The position numbers and the translations under genes are program-made. From Tropicimonas aquimaris (GTDB lineage: Bacteria > Pseudomonadota > Alphaproteobacteria > Rhodobacterales > Rhodobacteraceae): a stretch of DNA of 64,000 bases. The stretch is taken from the NCBI RefSeq assembly GCF_042676185.1, contig NZ_JBHTJT010000007.1, positions 310,001-374,000 of the forward strand. Direction: 5' to 3'. Shown here in pieces: positions 49,917 through 58,130 of the stretch. Within the stretch, counting starts at the first letter, position 1. Every line of letters starts with the position of its first letter. The notes under the pieces are model-generated. The model was given only the letters and a program-made list of their open reading frames with translations, did no database searches and had not been told where the DNA came from.

Positions 49917-51275
49917 ATGCCGCGTCGCCGCTACTCCCTGACCACGCGGCTCGTGCTGTCCATCGCCGCGGTTTTCGCGATCGGCGGCGGCGCGGTCTCC
50001 TATGCCGCCTTCGCCTATGGCCAGAGGGCGGCGCAAGCGTCGTTCGACCAGCTCCTGATCGGCGCGGCCCGGCAGATCTCCCGCTCGGTGACGCCGAGCA
50101 ACGGGATCCTCGTCACCGACCTTCCGGTCTCCGCCTTCGAGCTGCTGTCGCTCGCGCCGGAGGACCGGATCGTCTACGCCGTCTTCGACAGCGATCGGGG
50201 GTTCGTGACCGGCTATCCCGACGTGGTGCCGAGCGAGGGAGACACGACCTTCGAAACCCGGGAGATCGAAGGCGAGCCGTTCCGGATCGCCCAAGTCGTT
50301 CGACCCTTTGCCGAGCGCGACTATGGCGGTTCCGCGTTGGTGCTGGTGGGGCAGACTCTGCGCGCCCGGCAGAAGATGGCAGCGGAGATCACCCGCAACG
50401 CCATGATCGCCGCCGGCAGTTTCGGAATTTTGCTGTCAGTGCTGGCCGCCCTTGCCGTGCGGGCCGCCTTCGCGCCGTTGCGCAAGATCGAACGCCAGAT
50501 CCAGGGCCGGTCGGCGAAGGACCTCAAACCGCTCGATCTCGACGTGCCGCGCGAGGTCGAAAGCCTCGTCGCCGCGCTCGACCGCTTCATTCTGCGGCTG
50601 CGCCGCCAGATCGACGTTATGCAGGGGTTCATCGCGGACGCCTCGCACCAGATCCGCACCCCCATCGCGGCCCTGCGGGCGCAGGCCGACCTGGCCGCCG
50701 AGGAGACCGACCCGGCCGCGCTGCGGCGGATCGCGGAGCGGATCTCCACCCGGTCGGTGAACCTCAGCCGCCTGACCGACCAGCTCCTGACCCATGCGCT
50801 GATCATCCACCGCGCCGACGCCTTCGATCTCGCCGCGCTCGACCTGCGCCAGGTGGCCGTGCAGGTGGCGGAGGAGTTCGACCACGATCAGCTCGCCGAT
50901 GCCTCCCACCTGGAGCTCGATCTTCCCGAGGATGCCGTGCCCTGCCAGGGCGACATGCTCTCGCTGGTCGAGGCCTGCAAGAACCTCGTCGCCAATGCCC
51001 TGCGCCACGGCGAGCCGCCGATCAGCCTGCGCGTCGGTATGGAGGGAGGGCGCCCCTTTATCGCGGTGCGCGACCTGGGAGACGGCATCCCGAAGGCGGA
51101 CTGGGCAGGGGCCGCGAAACGATATTCGCGCAGCTCCGGCGTCTCGCCGGAAAGCGCGGGGCTTGGGCTGGCCATCGTGGCATCGGTTGCCCGGGCGCAC
51201 CGGGGCCGCATGCTGTTCGCCCACCCGGACGGAGGCGGATTCGAGGTCCGCATGGAATTTCAGGGGGCCACATGA
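49917..51275 (+). CDS. tctE: Sensor histidine kinase, TctE type
   Basis: 452 residues. Two membrane helices (about 10-32 and 160-182) flank a periplasmic 2CSK_N-type sensor domain. After a HAMP-like segment comes the H-box DASHQIRTPIAAL (His244), then N-box ACKNLVANALRHG, and the G-boxes DLGDGIP and SAGLGLAIV. It should phosphorylate the response regulator encoded just upstream. Its end overlaps the next gene as ATGA, which ties a periplasmic binding-like protein to this sensor. Confidence 0.9.
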   Translation: MPRRRYSLTTRLVLSIAAVFAIGGGAVSYAAFAYGQRAAQASFDQLLIGAARQISRSVTPSNGILVTDLPVSAFELLSLAPEDRIVYAVFDSDRGFVTGYPDVVPSEGDTTFETREIEGEPFRIAQVVRPFAERDYGGSALVLVGQTLRARQKMAAEITRNAMIAAGSFGILLSVLAALAVRAAFAPLRKIERQIQGRSAKDLKPLDLDVPREVESLVAALDRFILRLRRQIDVMQGFIADASHQIRTPIAALRAQADLAAEETDPAALRRIAERISTRSVNLSRLTDQLLTHALIIHRADAFDLAALDLRQVAVQVAEEFDHDQLADASHLELDLPEDAVPCQGDMLSLVEACKNLVANALRHGEPPISLRVGMEGGRPFIAVRDLGDGIPKADWAGAAKRYSRSSGVSPESAGLGLAIVASVARAHRGRMLFAHPDGGGFEVRMEFQGAT

Positions 51276-52345
51276 CCGGGATCGGGAAATGGGTCAGGCC
51301 AATCGCATTCTGGGCCGCGACCACCGCCGCCGCGAGCGCCGAGCCCGAGGCGGTGAAAATCTATGGCTCGGAAGAGGTGCGGGACGAGATCGTGGTTCGG
51401 AGCACAACCGACATCGAGCTGCTGGAGCCGCTCCTGCGGGCCTTCGCCGCCAGTGCGCCGCAAAGCCGGGTTCGATATGAGCAGTGGAACTCCAACCCCC
51501 TCTATGCCGACGCGGCCCGGGCCTGCCGGACCGGTTCAAACGCGGCCGACCTCGTGATCAGCTCGGCGGTGGACCAGCAGGTGAAACTGGTCAATGACGG
51601 CTGCGCTCAGCCGCATTGGCCCTTGGTCGACGAGCCGGGAACCGGACCCGTCGCGAACTGGCGCAACGAGGTTTTCGGCATCACGGTCGAGCCCGCGGTC
51701 ATCGTCTACAATTCCGATTTCGTGACCATCGACGAAGCTCCGATGTCCCGCTTCGACATCATCGACCTGTTGCGCCCCGCCGGAAGCCGGTTTGCCGGGC
51801 GGGTCGCGACCTATGACATTCAGGCCTCCGGGCTCGGGTATCTCTTCGCCTTCCTGGACAGCCAGCAGGCCACCACCTTCGGCAGCATGATCGAGGCCTT
51901 CGCCCGGGCGGGTGCGATCGCGACCTGCTGCTCGGCCGAGATCATCGACGGCGTCGCAGACGGTCGCTACCTGATCGCCTACAACGTGCTCGGCTCTTAT
52001 GCGCTGAACCGGGCGGAGACCGCCGACAACCTGGTCGTCGTGGCGCCCTCCGACTACACCCTGATCCTGCGCCGTGCGGCCCTGATTCCGAAAGATGCGG
52101 GCAACCCGGCGGGCGCGGCGCAACTTCTGGACTTCATCCTCTCTTCAGAGGGCAGGCGGTTGTTGGCCGAGACGCATCTTTTTGTCGATGTCGGCAATGC
52201 TGAGGAAGGCGACGTAGACGTGCCGCTGGCCACCGGCGCCGCGTTGCGGGAAATCCCCTTGTCGCCGGTGCTCCTTGTCGGACTGGATCGGCAGAAGCGG
52301 GCGGCCTTCATCGACCTCTGGCGTTCCACCTTCCGCCGCGACTGA
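51272..52345 (+). CDS. Periplasmic binding-like protein coupled to the TctDE sensor genes
   Basis: 357 residues with a short signal-like N-terminus (IAFWAATTAAASAEP). The fold looks like an AfuA/Fe3+-type or molybdate-type extracellular solute-binding protein (VRSTTDIELLEPLLRAFAASAP, VVVAPSDYTLILRRAALIPKDAGNPAGAAQLLDFILSSEG). No permease or ATPase gene accompanies it, and its start overlaps the kinase gene by 4 nt. It is therefore probably a ligand-sensing accessory for the kinase rather than a transport receptor. The ligand is unknown. Confidence 0.75.
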   Translation: MTGIGKWVRPIAFWAATTAAASAEPEAVKIYGSEEVRDEIVVRSTTDIELLEPLLRAFAASAPQSRVRYEQWNSNPLYADAARACRTGSNAADLVISSAVDQQVKLVNDGCAQPHWPLVDEPGTGPVANWRNEVFGITVEPAVIVYNSDFVTIDEAPMSRFDIIDLLRPAGSRFAGRVATYDIQASGLGYLFAFLDSQQATTFGSMIEAFARAGAIATCCSAEIIDGVADGRYLIAYNVLGSYALNRAETADNLVVVAPSDYTLILRRAALIPKDAGNPAGAAQLLDFILSSEGRRLLAETHLFVDVGNAEEGDVDVPLATGAALREIPLSPVLLVGLDRQKRAAFIDLWRSTFRRD

Positions 52346-52413
52346 CCGGTCCGCACCGGATTGTAACGAATGCCAAAAGCGGCAGCGGCCCAGGTTTTAG
52401 GTGCGGCTTTTCC

Positions 52414-52441
52414 TGATCCAGACAGGCCGGCGGAACGTAAC
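52414..52441 (+). promoter_or_regulatory. Sigma-E (ECF11/RpoE-ChrR) type promoter
   Basis: TGATCC (52414-52419), exactly 18 nt, then TAAC (52438-52441). This matches the Rhodobacter sigma-E consensus TGATCC-N18-TAAG at all but the last base. The start codon of the first operon gene is 29 nt downstream. Related cyclopropane-synthase cassettes in Rhodobacter belong to the singlet-oxygen sigma-E regulon. Confidence 0.72.
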
Positions 52442-52469
52442 CCCTCCAAAAGATGATGCGAGGGCTCCC

Positions 52470-53816
52470 ATGTTCGATTGCAAGCCGGAAACCGGAAGAA
52501 AGCGGATCGCCGTCGTCGGCGCGGGCATTTCCGGCCTCTCCGCCGCCTACTACCTCGGCGCAAGCCATGACGTCACGGTGTTCGAGGCCGCGGGGCGCCT
52601 TGGCGGGCATGCGCGAACGGTTGTAGCCGGACGGAATGGCGACCAGCCGGTGGACACTGGCTTCATCGTGTTCAACTACGCGACCTATCCGCACCTGACC
52701 CGGCTCTTTCGCGACCTGGACGTGCCGGTGACCCGCAGCGACATGACCTTTGGTGCTAGCATCGACAACGGCCGGATCGAATATGGTCTGGGCAGCCTCG
52801 GCGCGCTGGCTGCGCAGCGTCGCAACCTGCTGCGTCCGCAGTTCCACGGGATGGTCGCAGACATCCTGCGCTTCGGGAAAAACGCCGAAGCGGCGGCGGA
52901 GGACGACAGCCGCACGATCGGCGAACTGGTCGACGCGCTCGGCCTCGGCGCCTGGTTCCGAAACTACTATCTCATGCCGATGTGCGGTGCGATCTGGTCG
53001 ACGCCCGTGGAAGAAGTGGACCGCTTCCCCGCCCGGTCGCTGGTCCGGTTCTTCCGCAATCACGCCCTGCTGGCAGGCAGCGGCAAGCACCAGTGGTGGA
53101 CCGTGAAGGGCGGAAGCGTGGAATACCTGCGTCGGCTCGAGGCCGCGTTGCTGGCGCGGGGCGTCACTATCCGGCTCAATGCGCCTACCGTCGGCCTGAC
53201 CCGCAGCGCATCGGGCGCCACGCTTCGCACCGCGGGCGGGCACGAGGATACCTTCGACGAGGTGATCCTTGCCTGCCATTCCGACCAGGCGCTCGCGATC
53301 CTCGGGAATAGCGCAACGGCGCAGGAGCGCGCGAACCTCGGCGCCATCCGCTACCAGACCAACCGCGCCGTGCTGCATCGCGACCCCGGCCAGATGCCCA
53401 GGCGCCGGGCCTGCTGGTCGAGCTGGGCCTATCGCTCGCAGGACGGCGCAATAGGCGTCACCTACTGGATGAACCGCCTGCAGGCGATCGACGAGAATGA
53501 CCCGCTTTTCGTCACGCTCAACCCCTCGACCGAGATCCCCGAGCATACGATCTACGACGTAAAGGATTTCGCCCACCCGGTCTTCGATGGTCCGGCCTTG
53601 CGAGCGCAGCACGGTCTGAAGGCCATACAGGGCCAGAACCGGACCTGGTTTGCCGGCGCATACAACCGCCACGGATTTCACGAGGACGGCATCGCAAGCG
53701 CGCTGCGCGTCGTTCGCATGATCACCCAGACGACGCAGATGGAAGGACCAAGTCATGAACCTGACCAGCAAAGCCATGAAGACGCAATTGCTCTCGGCCT
53801 GCGAACGCCTGCGTGA
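52470..53816 (+). CDS. FAD-dependent amine-oxidase-like protein of the cfa operon
   Basis: 448 residues from ATG 52470, preceded by GAGGG. FAD-binding motif KRIAVVGAGISGLSAAYYL at the N-terminus, RLGGHARTV, TGFIVFNYATYPHLTRLF, and a C-terminal FAD-contact segment (TWFAGAYNRHGFHEDGIASAL). Proteins of this type sit beside cyclopropane-fatty-acid synthase homologues in many proteobacteria and may desaturate or otherwise modify methylated fatty acids. The DUF1365 gene that often follows is missing here. Its 3' end overlaps the methyltransferase gene by 62 nt. Confidence 0.85.
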   Translation: MFDCKPETGRKRIAVVGAGISGLSAAYYLGASHDVTVFEAAGRLGGHARTVVAGRNGDQPVDTGFIVFNYATYPHLTRLFRDLDVPVTRSDMTFGASIDNGRIEYGLGSLGALAAQRRNLLRPQFHGMVADILRFGKNAEAAAEDDSRTIGELVDALGLGAWFRNYYLMPMCGAIWSTPVEEVDRFPARSLVRFFRNHALLAGSGKHQWWTVKGGSVEYLRRLEAALLARGVTIRLNAPTVGLTRSASGATLRTAGGHEDTFDEVILACHSDQALAILGNSATAQERANLGAIRYQTNRAVLHRDPGQMPRRRACWSSWAYRSQDGAIGVTYWMNRLQAIDENDPLFVTLNPSTEIPEHTIYDVKDFAHPVFDGPALRAQHGLKAIQGQNRTWFAGAYNRHGFHEDGIASALRVVRMITQTTQMEGPSHEPDQQSHEDAIALGLRTPA

Positions 53817-54912
53817 GGGCCAGCTGACGCTGCGCACGCCCGAGGGCGACGTGTACAGTTTCGGCGACACCGGGCCGGAAGCGGAGATGGTGATCCGCGA
53901 CTGGGCGGCCATCACCGCGCTGGCTGCGCACGGGCAGGTTGGGCTGGGCGAGGCCTACGTCCAGGGCCTGTGGGACACGCCGTCGGTCGAGGGGCTGGTG
54001 ACCCTCGCGATGCGCAACCGCGAGGAGTTCGGCGCCTTCGATCACGCGAGCGGCGTGAACCGGCTGAAATTCCGGCTGGTGGACAGCGTATTGCGCGCCA
54101 ATTCCCGCCGCGGGGCGCGCAAGAACATCCGCGCCCATTACGACGTCGGCAACGAGTTCTACCAGCTCTGGCTCGACGAGGGGATGACCTACTCCTCGGC
54201 GCTGTTCGACGGCGCGTCGGATGACCTGGCGCAGGGGCAGATCCGCAAGAACGCACGCGCCCTGTCGCGTTTGACCGACGGCGAACAGATCCTCGAGATC
54301 GGCTGTGGCTGGGGTGGTTTCGCCGAGCAGGCGGCCGAGGACGGACGCCGCGTCTCCGGTGTCACCATTTCGCGCAACCAGCACAGCTATGCGGAGGCCC
54401 GTCTCGACGGGCGGGCCGACATACAGCTTTGCGACTACCGCGACATCTCCGGCCACTACGACAACATCGTGTCCATCGAGATGATCGAGGCCGTCGGGGA
54501 ACGCTACTGGCCCAGCTATTTCGGCGTCATCAAGCGCAACCTTGCCGAGGGCGGAAAGGCGCTGATCCAGGCGATCACCGTGCCGGACAGCTTCTTCGAG
54601 ACCTACCGGGCCTCCTCGGATTTCATCCGCCAGTACGTGTTCCCCGGCGGGATGCTGCTCTCGGATCGGGTGATCGCGGATCAGGCGCGCTCGGCCGGCC
54701 TCGCGGTGCAGGGCAACTTCGCCTTCGGGGAGGACTACGCGCGGACCTGCCGGATCTGGGCGGAGCGGCTGGTTCAGCAGAAACGCCGGGTGGACGAGTT
54801 GGGCCATGGAGACGGGTTCTTCCGCACCTGGCAGTACTACCTCGAGATTTGCGCAGCTTCCTTCGCGGTCGGCCATACCAATGTCGTCCAGGTGGAGCTT
54901 GCCCATGCCTAG
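53755..54912 (+). CDS. Cyclopropane-fatty-acid synthase family SAM methyltransferase
   Basis: 385 residues. The N-terminal lipid-binding region is followed by the CFA hallmark KNIRAHYDVGNEFYQLWLDEGMTYSSALF, the SAM motif ILEIGCGWGGFAEQAA, and VSIEMIEAVGERYW and IRQYVFPGGMLLS. It methylates the double bond of unsaturated acyl chains in membrane phospholipid. In the sigma-E-linked cassettes of Rhodobacter, homologues produce methylated precursors of furan fatty acids rather than plain cyclopropanes; either product is possible here. Confidence 0.9.
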   Translation: MNLTSKAMKTQLLSACERLREGQLTLRTPEGDVYSFGDTGPEAEMVIRDWAAITALAAHGQVGLGEAYVQGLWDTPSVEGLVTLAMRNREEFGAFDHASGVNRLKFRLVDSVLRANSRRGARKNIRAHYDVGNEFYQLWLDEGMTYSSALFDGASDDLAQGQIRKNARALSRLTDGEQILEIGCGWGGFAEQAAEDGRRVSGVTISRNQHSYAEARLDGRADIQLCDYRDISGHYDNIVSIEMIEAVGERYWPSYFGVIKRNLAEGGKALIQAITVPDSFFETYRASSDFIRQYVFPGGMLLSDRVIADQARSAGLAVQGNFAFGEDYARTCRIWAERLVQQKRRVDELGHGDGFFRTWQYYLEICAASFAVGHTNVVQVELAHA

Positions 54913-55399
54913 GCCGCTCCTTCTCGCCCTACTTCTGGCCGCATCGCAACTCGCCCATGTCCCGACGGCAGAGGCGGCCTTTGCCGGCGCGCGCGAGCGC
55001 GGCTCGGCGGTCTACCGGTACTTCGGGCTGCCTCTCTACGAAGCGAGGCTCTTCACGCCGGGCGGGGCGCCGCTGGACTGGAACGCGCCCTTCGGGCTGG
55101 AACTGCGCTACATGCGCAATCTCACGCAATTCGACCTCGTCGAGGGCACGATGCGGGAATTGGAGCGCACCGGCGGCGCGCTGCCCGTCCGCGGCAAGCT
55201 GGAAGCGTGCTTTGATGCCGTGAGCAAGGGCGACCGTTACCTGGCGGTGACCCAGGGGCCGGACCGGATCGCCTTCTTCCGAAATGGTCAGCAGACCTGC
55301 ACGCTCGCGCACCCGCAGATCACCTCGCGGTTCATGGGCATCTTCCTTGGCGAGAACACACGCTCCAGCGCCTTCACCCGGAAGCTGCGCGGCCAATGA
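54905..55399 (+). CDS. Chalcone-isomerase-like protein, exported
   Basis: 164 residues from ATG 54905, which overlaps the methyltransferase end by 8 nt. Signal peptide MPRPLLLALLLAASQLAHVPTAEA. The body (YRYFGLPLYEARLFTPGG, LELRYMRNLTQFDLVEGTMREL, FMGIFLGENTRSSAFTRKL) matches the bacterial chalcone-isomerase-like family; the C-terminal FLGE motif is typical. These proteins have the chalcone isomerase fold but are thought to bind fatty acids or lipids. It probably acts on modified lipids in the periplasm. Confidence 0.8.
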   Translation: MPRPLLLALLLAASQLAHVPTAEAAFAGARERGSAVYRYFGLPLYEARLFTPGGAPLDWNAPFGLELRYMRNLTQFDLVEGTMRELERTGGALPVRGKLEACFDAVSKGDRYLAVTQGPDRIAFFRNGQQTCTLAHPQITSRFMGIFLGENTRSSAFTRKLRGQ

Positions 55400-56661
55400 G
55401 TGCAGGGGTCCGATCACGGGAGGCGGGGGCGGTGAGCCTCTATCCGCGGGTGAGCCTTTACGCGCTCATGCTCGCAGCGGCGGGCATCCCGCTCTATATC
55501 CACCTGCCGCGATTTGCGTCGGTCCAGCTCGACATAGGGCTCGCGACCATCGGCTCGCTCCTGCTGGCGATCCGTCTGGTGGACCTGGTGCAGGACCCGG
55601 CCATCGGCTGGGCGATCGACCGCTGGCCGCGCGCGCAGGCCGCCTTCGCCATGACCGCCGCGGCCGGTCTGGCGATCGGTTTCCCGCTGCTCTTCGCCCT
55701 TGAGTCCGGACCGGGTCTGGCCTGGCAGCTTCCGGCGACACTGGTTCTACTCTTCTCGGCCTACAGCCTCGGCATGATCCTGCTCTACGGCCGCAGCGCG
55801 ACGCTTGCCGCACGCCCGGAGCCGCGGGAACTGATGACGCTCGCGGCATGGCGCGAGGCGGGGATGCTGGCCGGCGTGGTGCTCGCTGCGCTCGCGCCCA
55901 CGCTGCTTGCGGGGCAGGGCGGAGAGGCCGAGGGATATCGCTCTTTCGGCCTGCTGCTCGGTGCCGTCGCCTGCCTTGTAGCGGCCCTGACCCTGCCGAT
56001 GTGGCGACGCCCGGTGCGCCCCGGATCGGCGCTTTCTCTGGCGGGGCTGCGGAAGGCAGGCGCCACGCGCCTGCTCGCTCTGGCACTGGTCAATAGCCTG
56101 CCAGTCGCAATCACTTCCACGCTGTTCCTGTTCTTCGTGGAAGATAGGCTCCAGCTTCCGGGGCTGGCCGGGCCGTTCCTGATCCTGTTCTTCCTCTGTG
56201 CGGGGCTGAGCGTGCCAGGCTGGGCGCGGCTGAGCAACCGGATCGGAGCACGATCCGTGCTGCTCCTCGCGATGCCACTGGCTATCCTGGGCTTCGTCGG
56301 TGCGGGCTTCATCGGCCCGGGGAACGCCGTCGCCTTTGCCGCGATCTGCATTGCTTCCGGCGCGGCTCTGGGGGCCGACATGGTGGTGCTGCCTGCCATG
56401 TTCTCTGTCGCGCTGACCCGAGCGGGGCTCAACGCCTCCGCCGCCTTCGGCATCTGGTCCTTTGCCGGAAAGCTCGGCCTTGCGCTCGCCGCGTTCCTCG
56501 TGCTGCCCGCGCTGGACCTCAGCGGCTTCGCCCCCGGGCAAGAAAACGCGCCGGGCGCGATCCGGGCGCTCACCATTGCCTATGCCTTCGTCCCTTGCGT
56601 CCTGAAACTCTTCGCCATGGCCCTTGTCCTGGCGCTGCCAAGAGAGGAGCCGACCCCATGA
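55396..56661 (+). CDS. MFS transporter, MelB/GPH-like
   Basis: 421 residues with about 12 hydrophobic segments; starts in the ATGA overlap with the chalcone-isomerase-like gene. The N-terminal PLYIHLPRFASVQLDIGLATIG and RLVDLVQDPAIGWAIDR resemble glycoside-pentoside-hexuronide (MelB) type carriers found in this operon type. A lipid-related cargo is more likely than a sugar given the neighbours, but that is inference. Confidence 0.83.
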   Translation: MSAGVRSREAGAVSLYPRVSLYALMLAAAGIPLYIHLPRFASVQLDIGLATIGSLLLAIRLVDLVQDPAIGWAIDRWPRAQAAFAMTAAAGLAIGFPLLFALESGPGLAWQLPATLVLLFSAYSLGMILLYGRSATLAARPEPRELMTLAAWREAGMLAGVVLAALAPTLLAGQGGEAEGYRSFGLLLGAVACLVAALTLPMWRRPVRPGSALSLAGLRKAGATRLLALALVNSLPVAITSTLFLFFVEDRLQLPGLAGPFLILFFLCAGLSVPGWARLSNRIGARSVLLLAMPLAILGFVGAGFIGPGNAVAFAAICIASGAALGADMVVLPAMFSVALTRAGLNASAAFGIWSFAGKLGLALAAFLVLPALDLSGFAPGQENAPGAIRALTIAYAFVPCVLKLFAMALVLALPREEPTP

Positions 56662-57242
56662 CGGCCAATGTTATCCTGATAGTCCTGCTGCTGATCCTCC
56701 TGGTGGTGGCGATCCGGGCAAAGCTGCTCAGCTTTCGCGCCCAGAAACCCGAGGATTACGCCTCCACTGCGCCGCGGTTCGACCTGAGCGAGGTGCTGAA
56801 TGGTACGATCGCCTCCGAAGGGCTGATCTACGGGCCGACGGGGCGCATGACCAACAGCTTCGTTGCCCGGATGGAAGGCGAATGGACGGGCAGCAAAGGC
56901 ACGCTCACCGAGGACTTCACCTATTCCAACGGCAACCGGATGCAGCGCAAGTGGTTCCTGGAGCTACGGGACGACACCCATTTCGTTGCCACCGCCGAGG
57001 ATATCGAGGGCGAGGGGCAGGGCGTGATCTCGGGCGCCACGGTCATGCTGCGCTACCGCATCCGGCTGCCCGAGGAGGCCGGCGGACATGTGCTCGACAC
57101 CACCGACTGGATGTACCTGATGGAGGATGGCGCGATCATGAACCGCTCCGAGATGCGCAAGTTCGGCATCAAGGTCGCGGAACTGGTCGCGACGATGCGC
57201 CCCGCGGATGCCAAGGCGCGCGACGCGCTCGCCGCCGAATAG
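56658..57242 (+). CDS. DUF3833-type membrane-anchored protein
   Basis: 194 residues from ATG 56658, overlapping the MFS stop (ATGA). One N-terminal membrane helix (VILIVLLLILLVVAI) and a beta-rich domain (LSEVLNGTIASEGLIYG, LTEDFTYSNGNRMQRKWFLEL, LDTTDWMYLMEDGAIMNRSEMRKFGIKVAEL) matching the DUF3833 lipocalin-like family. It shares DFTYxxG...W and W(M)xL...NR motifs with the next gene, so the two are paralogues. Role is unknown, presumably lipid handling at the envelope. Confidence 0.75.
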   Translation: MTANVILIVLLLILLVVAIRAKLLSFRAQKPEDYASTAPRFDLSEVLNGTIASEGLIYGPTGRMTNSFVARMEGEWTGSKGTLTEDFTYSNGNRMQRKWFLELRDDTHFVATAEDIEGEGQGVISGATVMLRYRIRLPEEAGGHVLDTTDWMYLMEDGAIMNRSEMRKFGIKVAELVATMRPADAKARDALAAE

Positions 57243-57257
57243 GCAAGGGAGGCGACG

Positions 57258-57791
57258 ATGAAGACGATCCCGACCCTTCTGGCCGCAGGCATGGTGATGA
57301 CGCTGGCCGCCTGTTCCGGCACCCCCGGTCCGAACGATGCGCTCCTTTCGGACAGGGAGCTGAACCTGGAGGAGTTCTTCGCGGGCCGCACCGTGGCCTA
57401 CGGGCAGTTCCAGGACCGTTTCGGCACGGTGCAGCGGCGCTTCGCGGTGGAGATCGACGGCACCTGGGACGGCAGCATGCTGCGCCTGGTGGAGGATTTC
57501 ACCTATGACGACGGCGAGACGGAGCAGCGTATCTGGACGCTGCGCAAGACCGGGGCGCAGACATGGGAAGGCTCCGCGCCCGGTGTGATCGGCATTGCGA
57601 AGGGCGAGGAGCGCGGGGACACGTTCAACTGGCGCTACCGCATCGACCTGCCGGTCCGAAGCGGCACGATGCGCGTCGATTTCGACGACTGGATGTGGCT
57701 TCAAACCGAGGATCGTTTGCTCAACCGGGCCTACGTTTCTCGGTTCGGTATACGCCTCGGCGAGGCGATCATCCAGTTCGAGAAGGAATGA
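57258..57791 (+). CDS. DUF3833 lipoprotein
   Basis: 177 residues. A lipoprotein signal with lipobox LAAC (Cys at residue 19) predicts anchoring in the outer or inner membrane. The mature part (LNLEEFFAGRTVAYGQFQDRFGTVQRRF, VEDFTYDDGETEQRIWTL, FDDWMWLQTEDRLLNRAYVSRFG) is DUF3833, paralogous to the preceding gene. Last gene of the cyclopropane-synthase operon, 15 nt after its neighbour. Confidence 0.82.
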   Translation: MKTIPTLLAAGMVMTLAACSGTPGPNDALLSDRELNLEEFFAGRTVAYGQFQDRFGTVQRRFAVEIDGTWDGSMLRLVEDFTYDDGETEQRIWTLRKTGAQTWEGSAPGVIGIAKGEERGDTFNWRYRIDLPVRSGTMRVDFDDWMWLQTEDRLLNRAYVSRFGIRLGEAIIQFEKE

Positions 57792-58130
57792 CAGGGCGCC
57801 CTGCGTGCAAGGCTGCTCGAATGGTCTGTCGACCTTTGGCGCTGGTGCGGTGGAGGCATTTCCTTTGCAGATGACCGACCTCGCCGGTGCATTCGAGCGT
57901 GTCTGTGCGGCTGGTCGCGAGATTGATGTTGACAGAGCGCGGATCGGCGGGTGAAAAATTCGTGGAAAATTTCACGAAACCAGTCGCCATGACCGGCCTT
58001 TCGGGCGCTCCGTCGTTACCTCTCCCAGCCCGCCGAGGCCACTGACGGAGGGCGTTCCCGGCGCCGCGGACAGGCAGGAACCTCATGGCGCACCGGGACC
58101 TCTCCGCCCGGTCAGACCAGGGAACCGCGC
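57792..58130. other. Intergenic region upstream of the dehydrogenase-like gene
   Basis: About 340 bp without a supported gene. Contains the short palindrome CAGGGCGCCCTG right after the lipoprotein stop and the AT-rich dyad at 57951-57975. A short open frame starting at 58085 overlaps the next gene and shows no family resemblance. Confidence 0.5.
57951..57975. promoter_or_regulatory. AT-rich dyad, candidate operator
   Basis: GTGAAA (57951-57956) and TTTCAC (57970-57975) are inverted around an AT-rich centre, 155 bp before the dehydrogenase start. The local AT richness and symmetry suit a regulator-binding site or promoter; the regulator is unknown. Confidence 0.45.
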
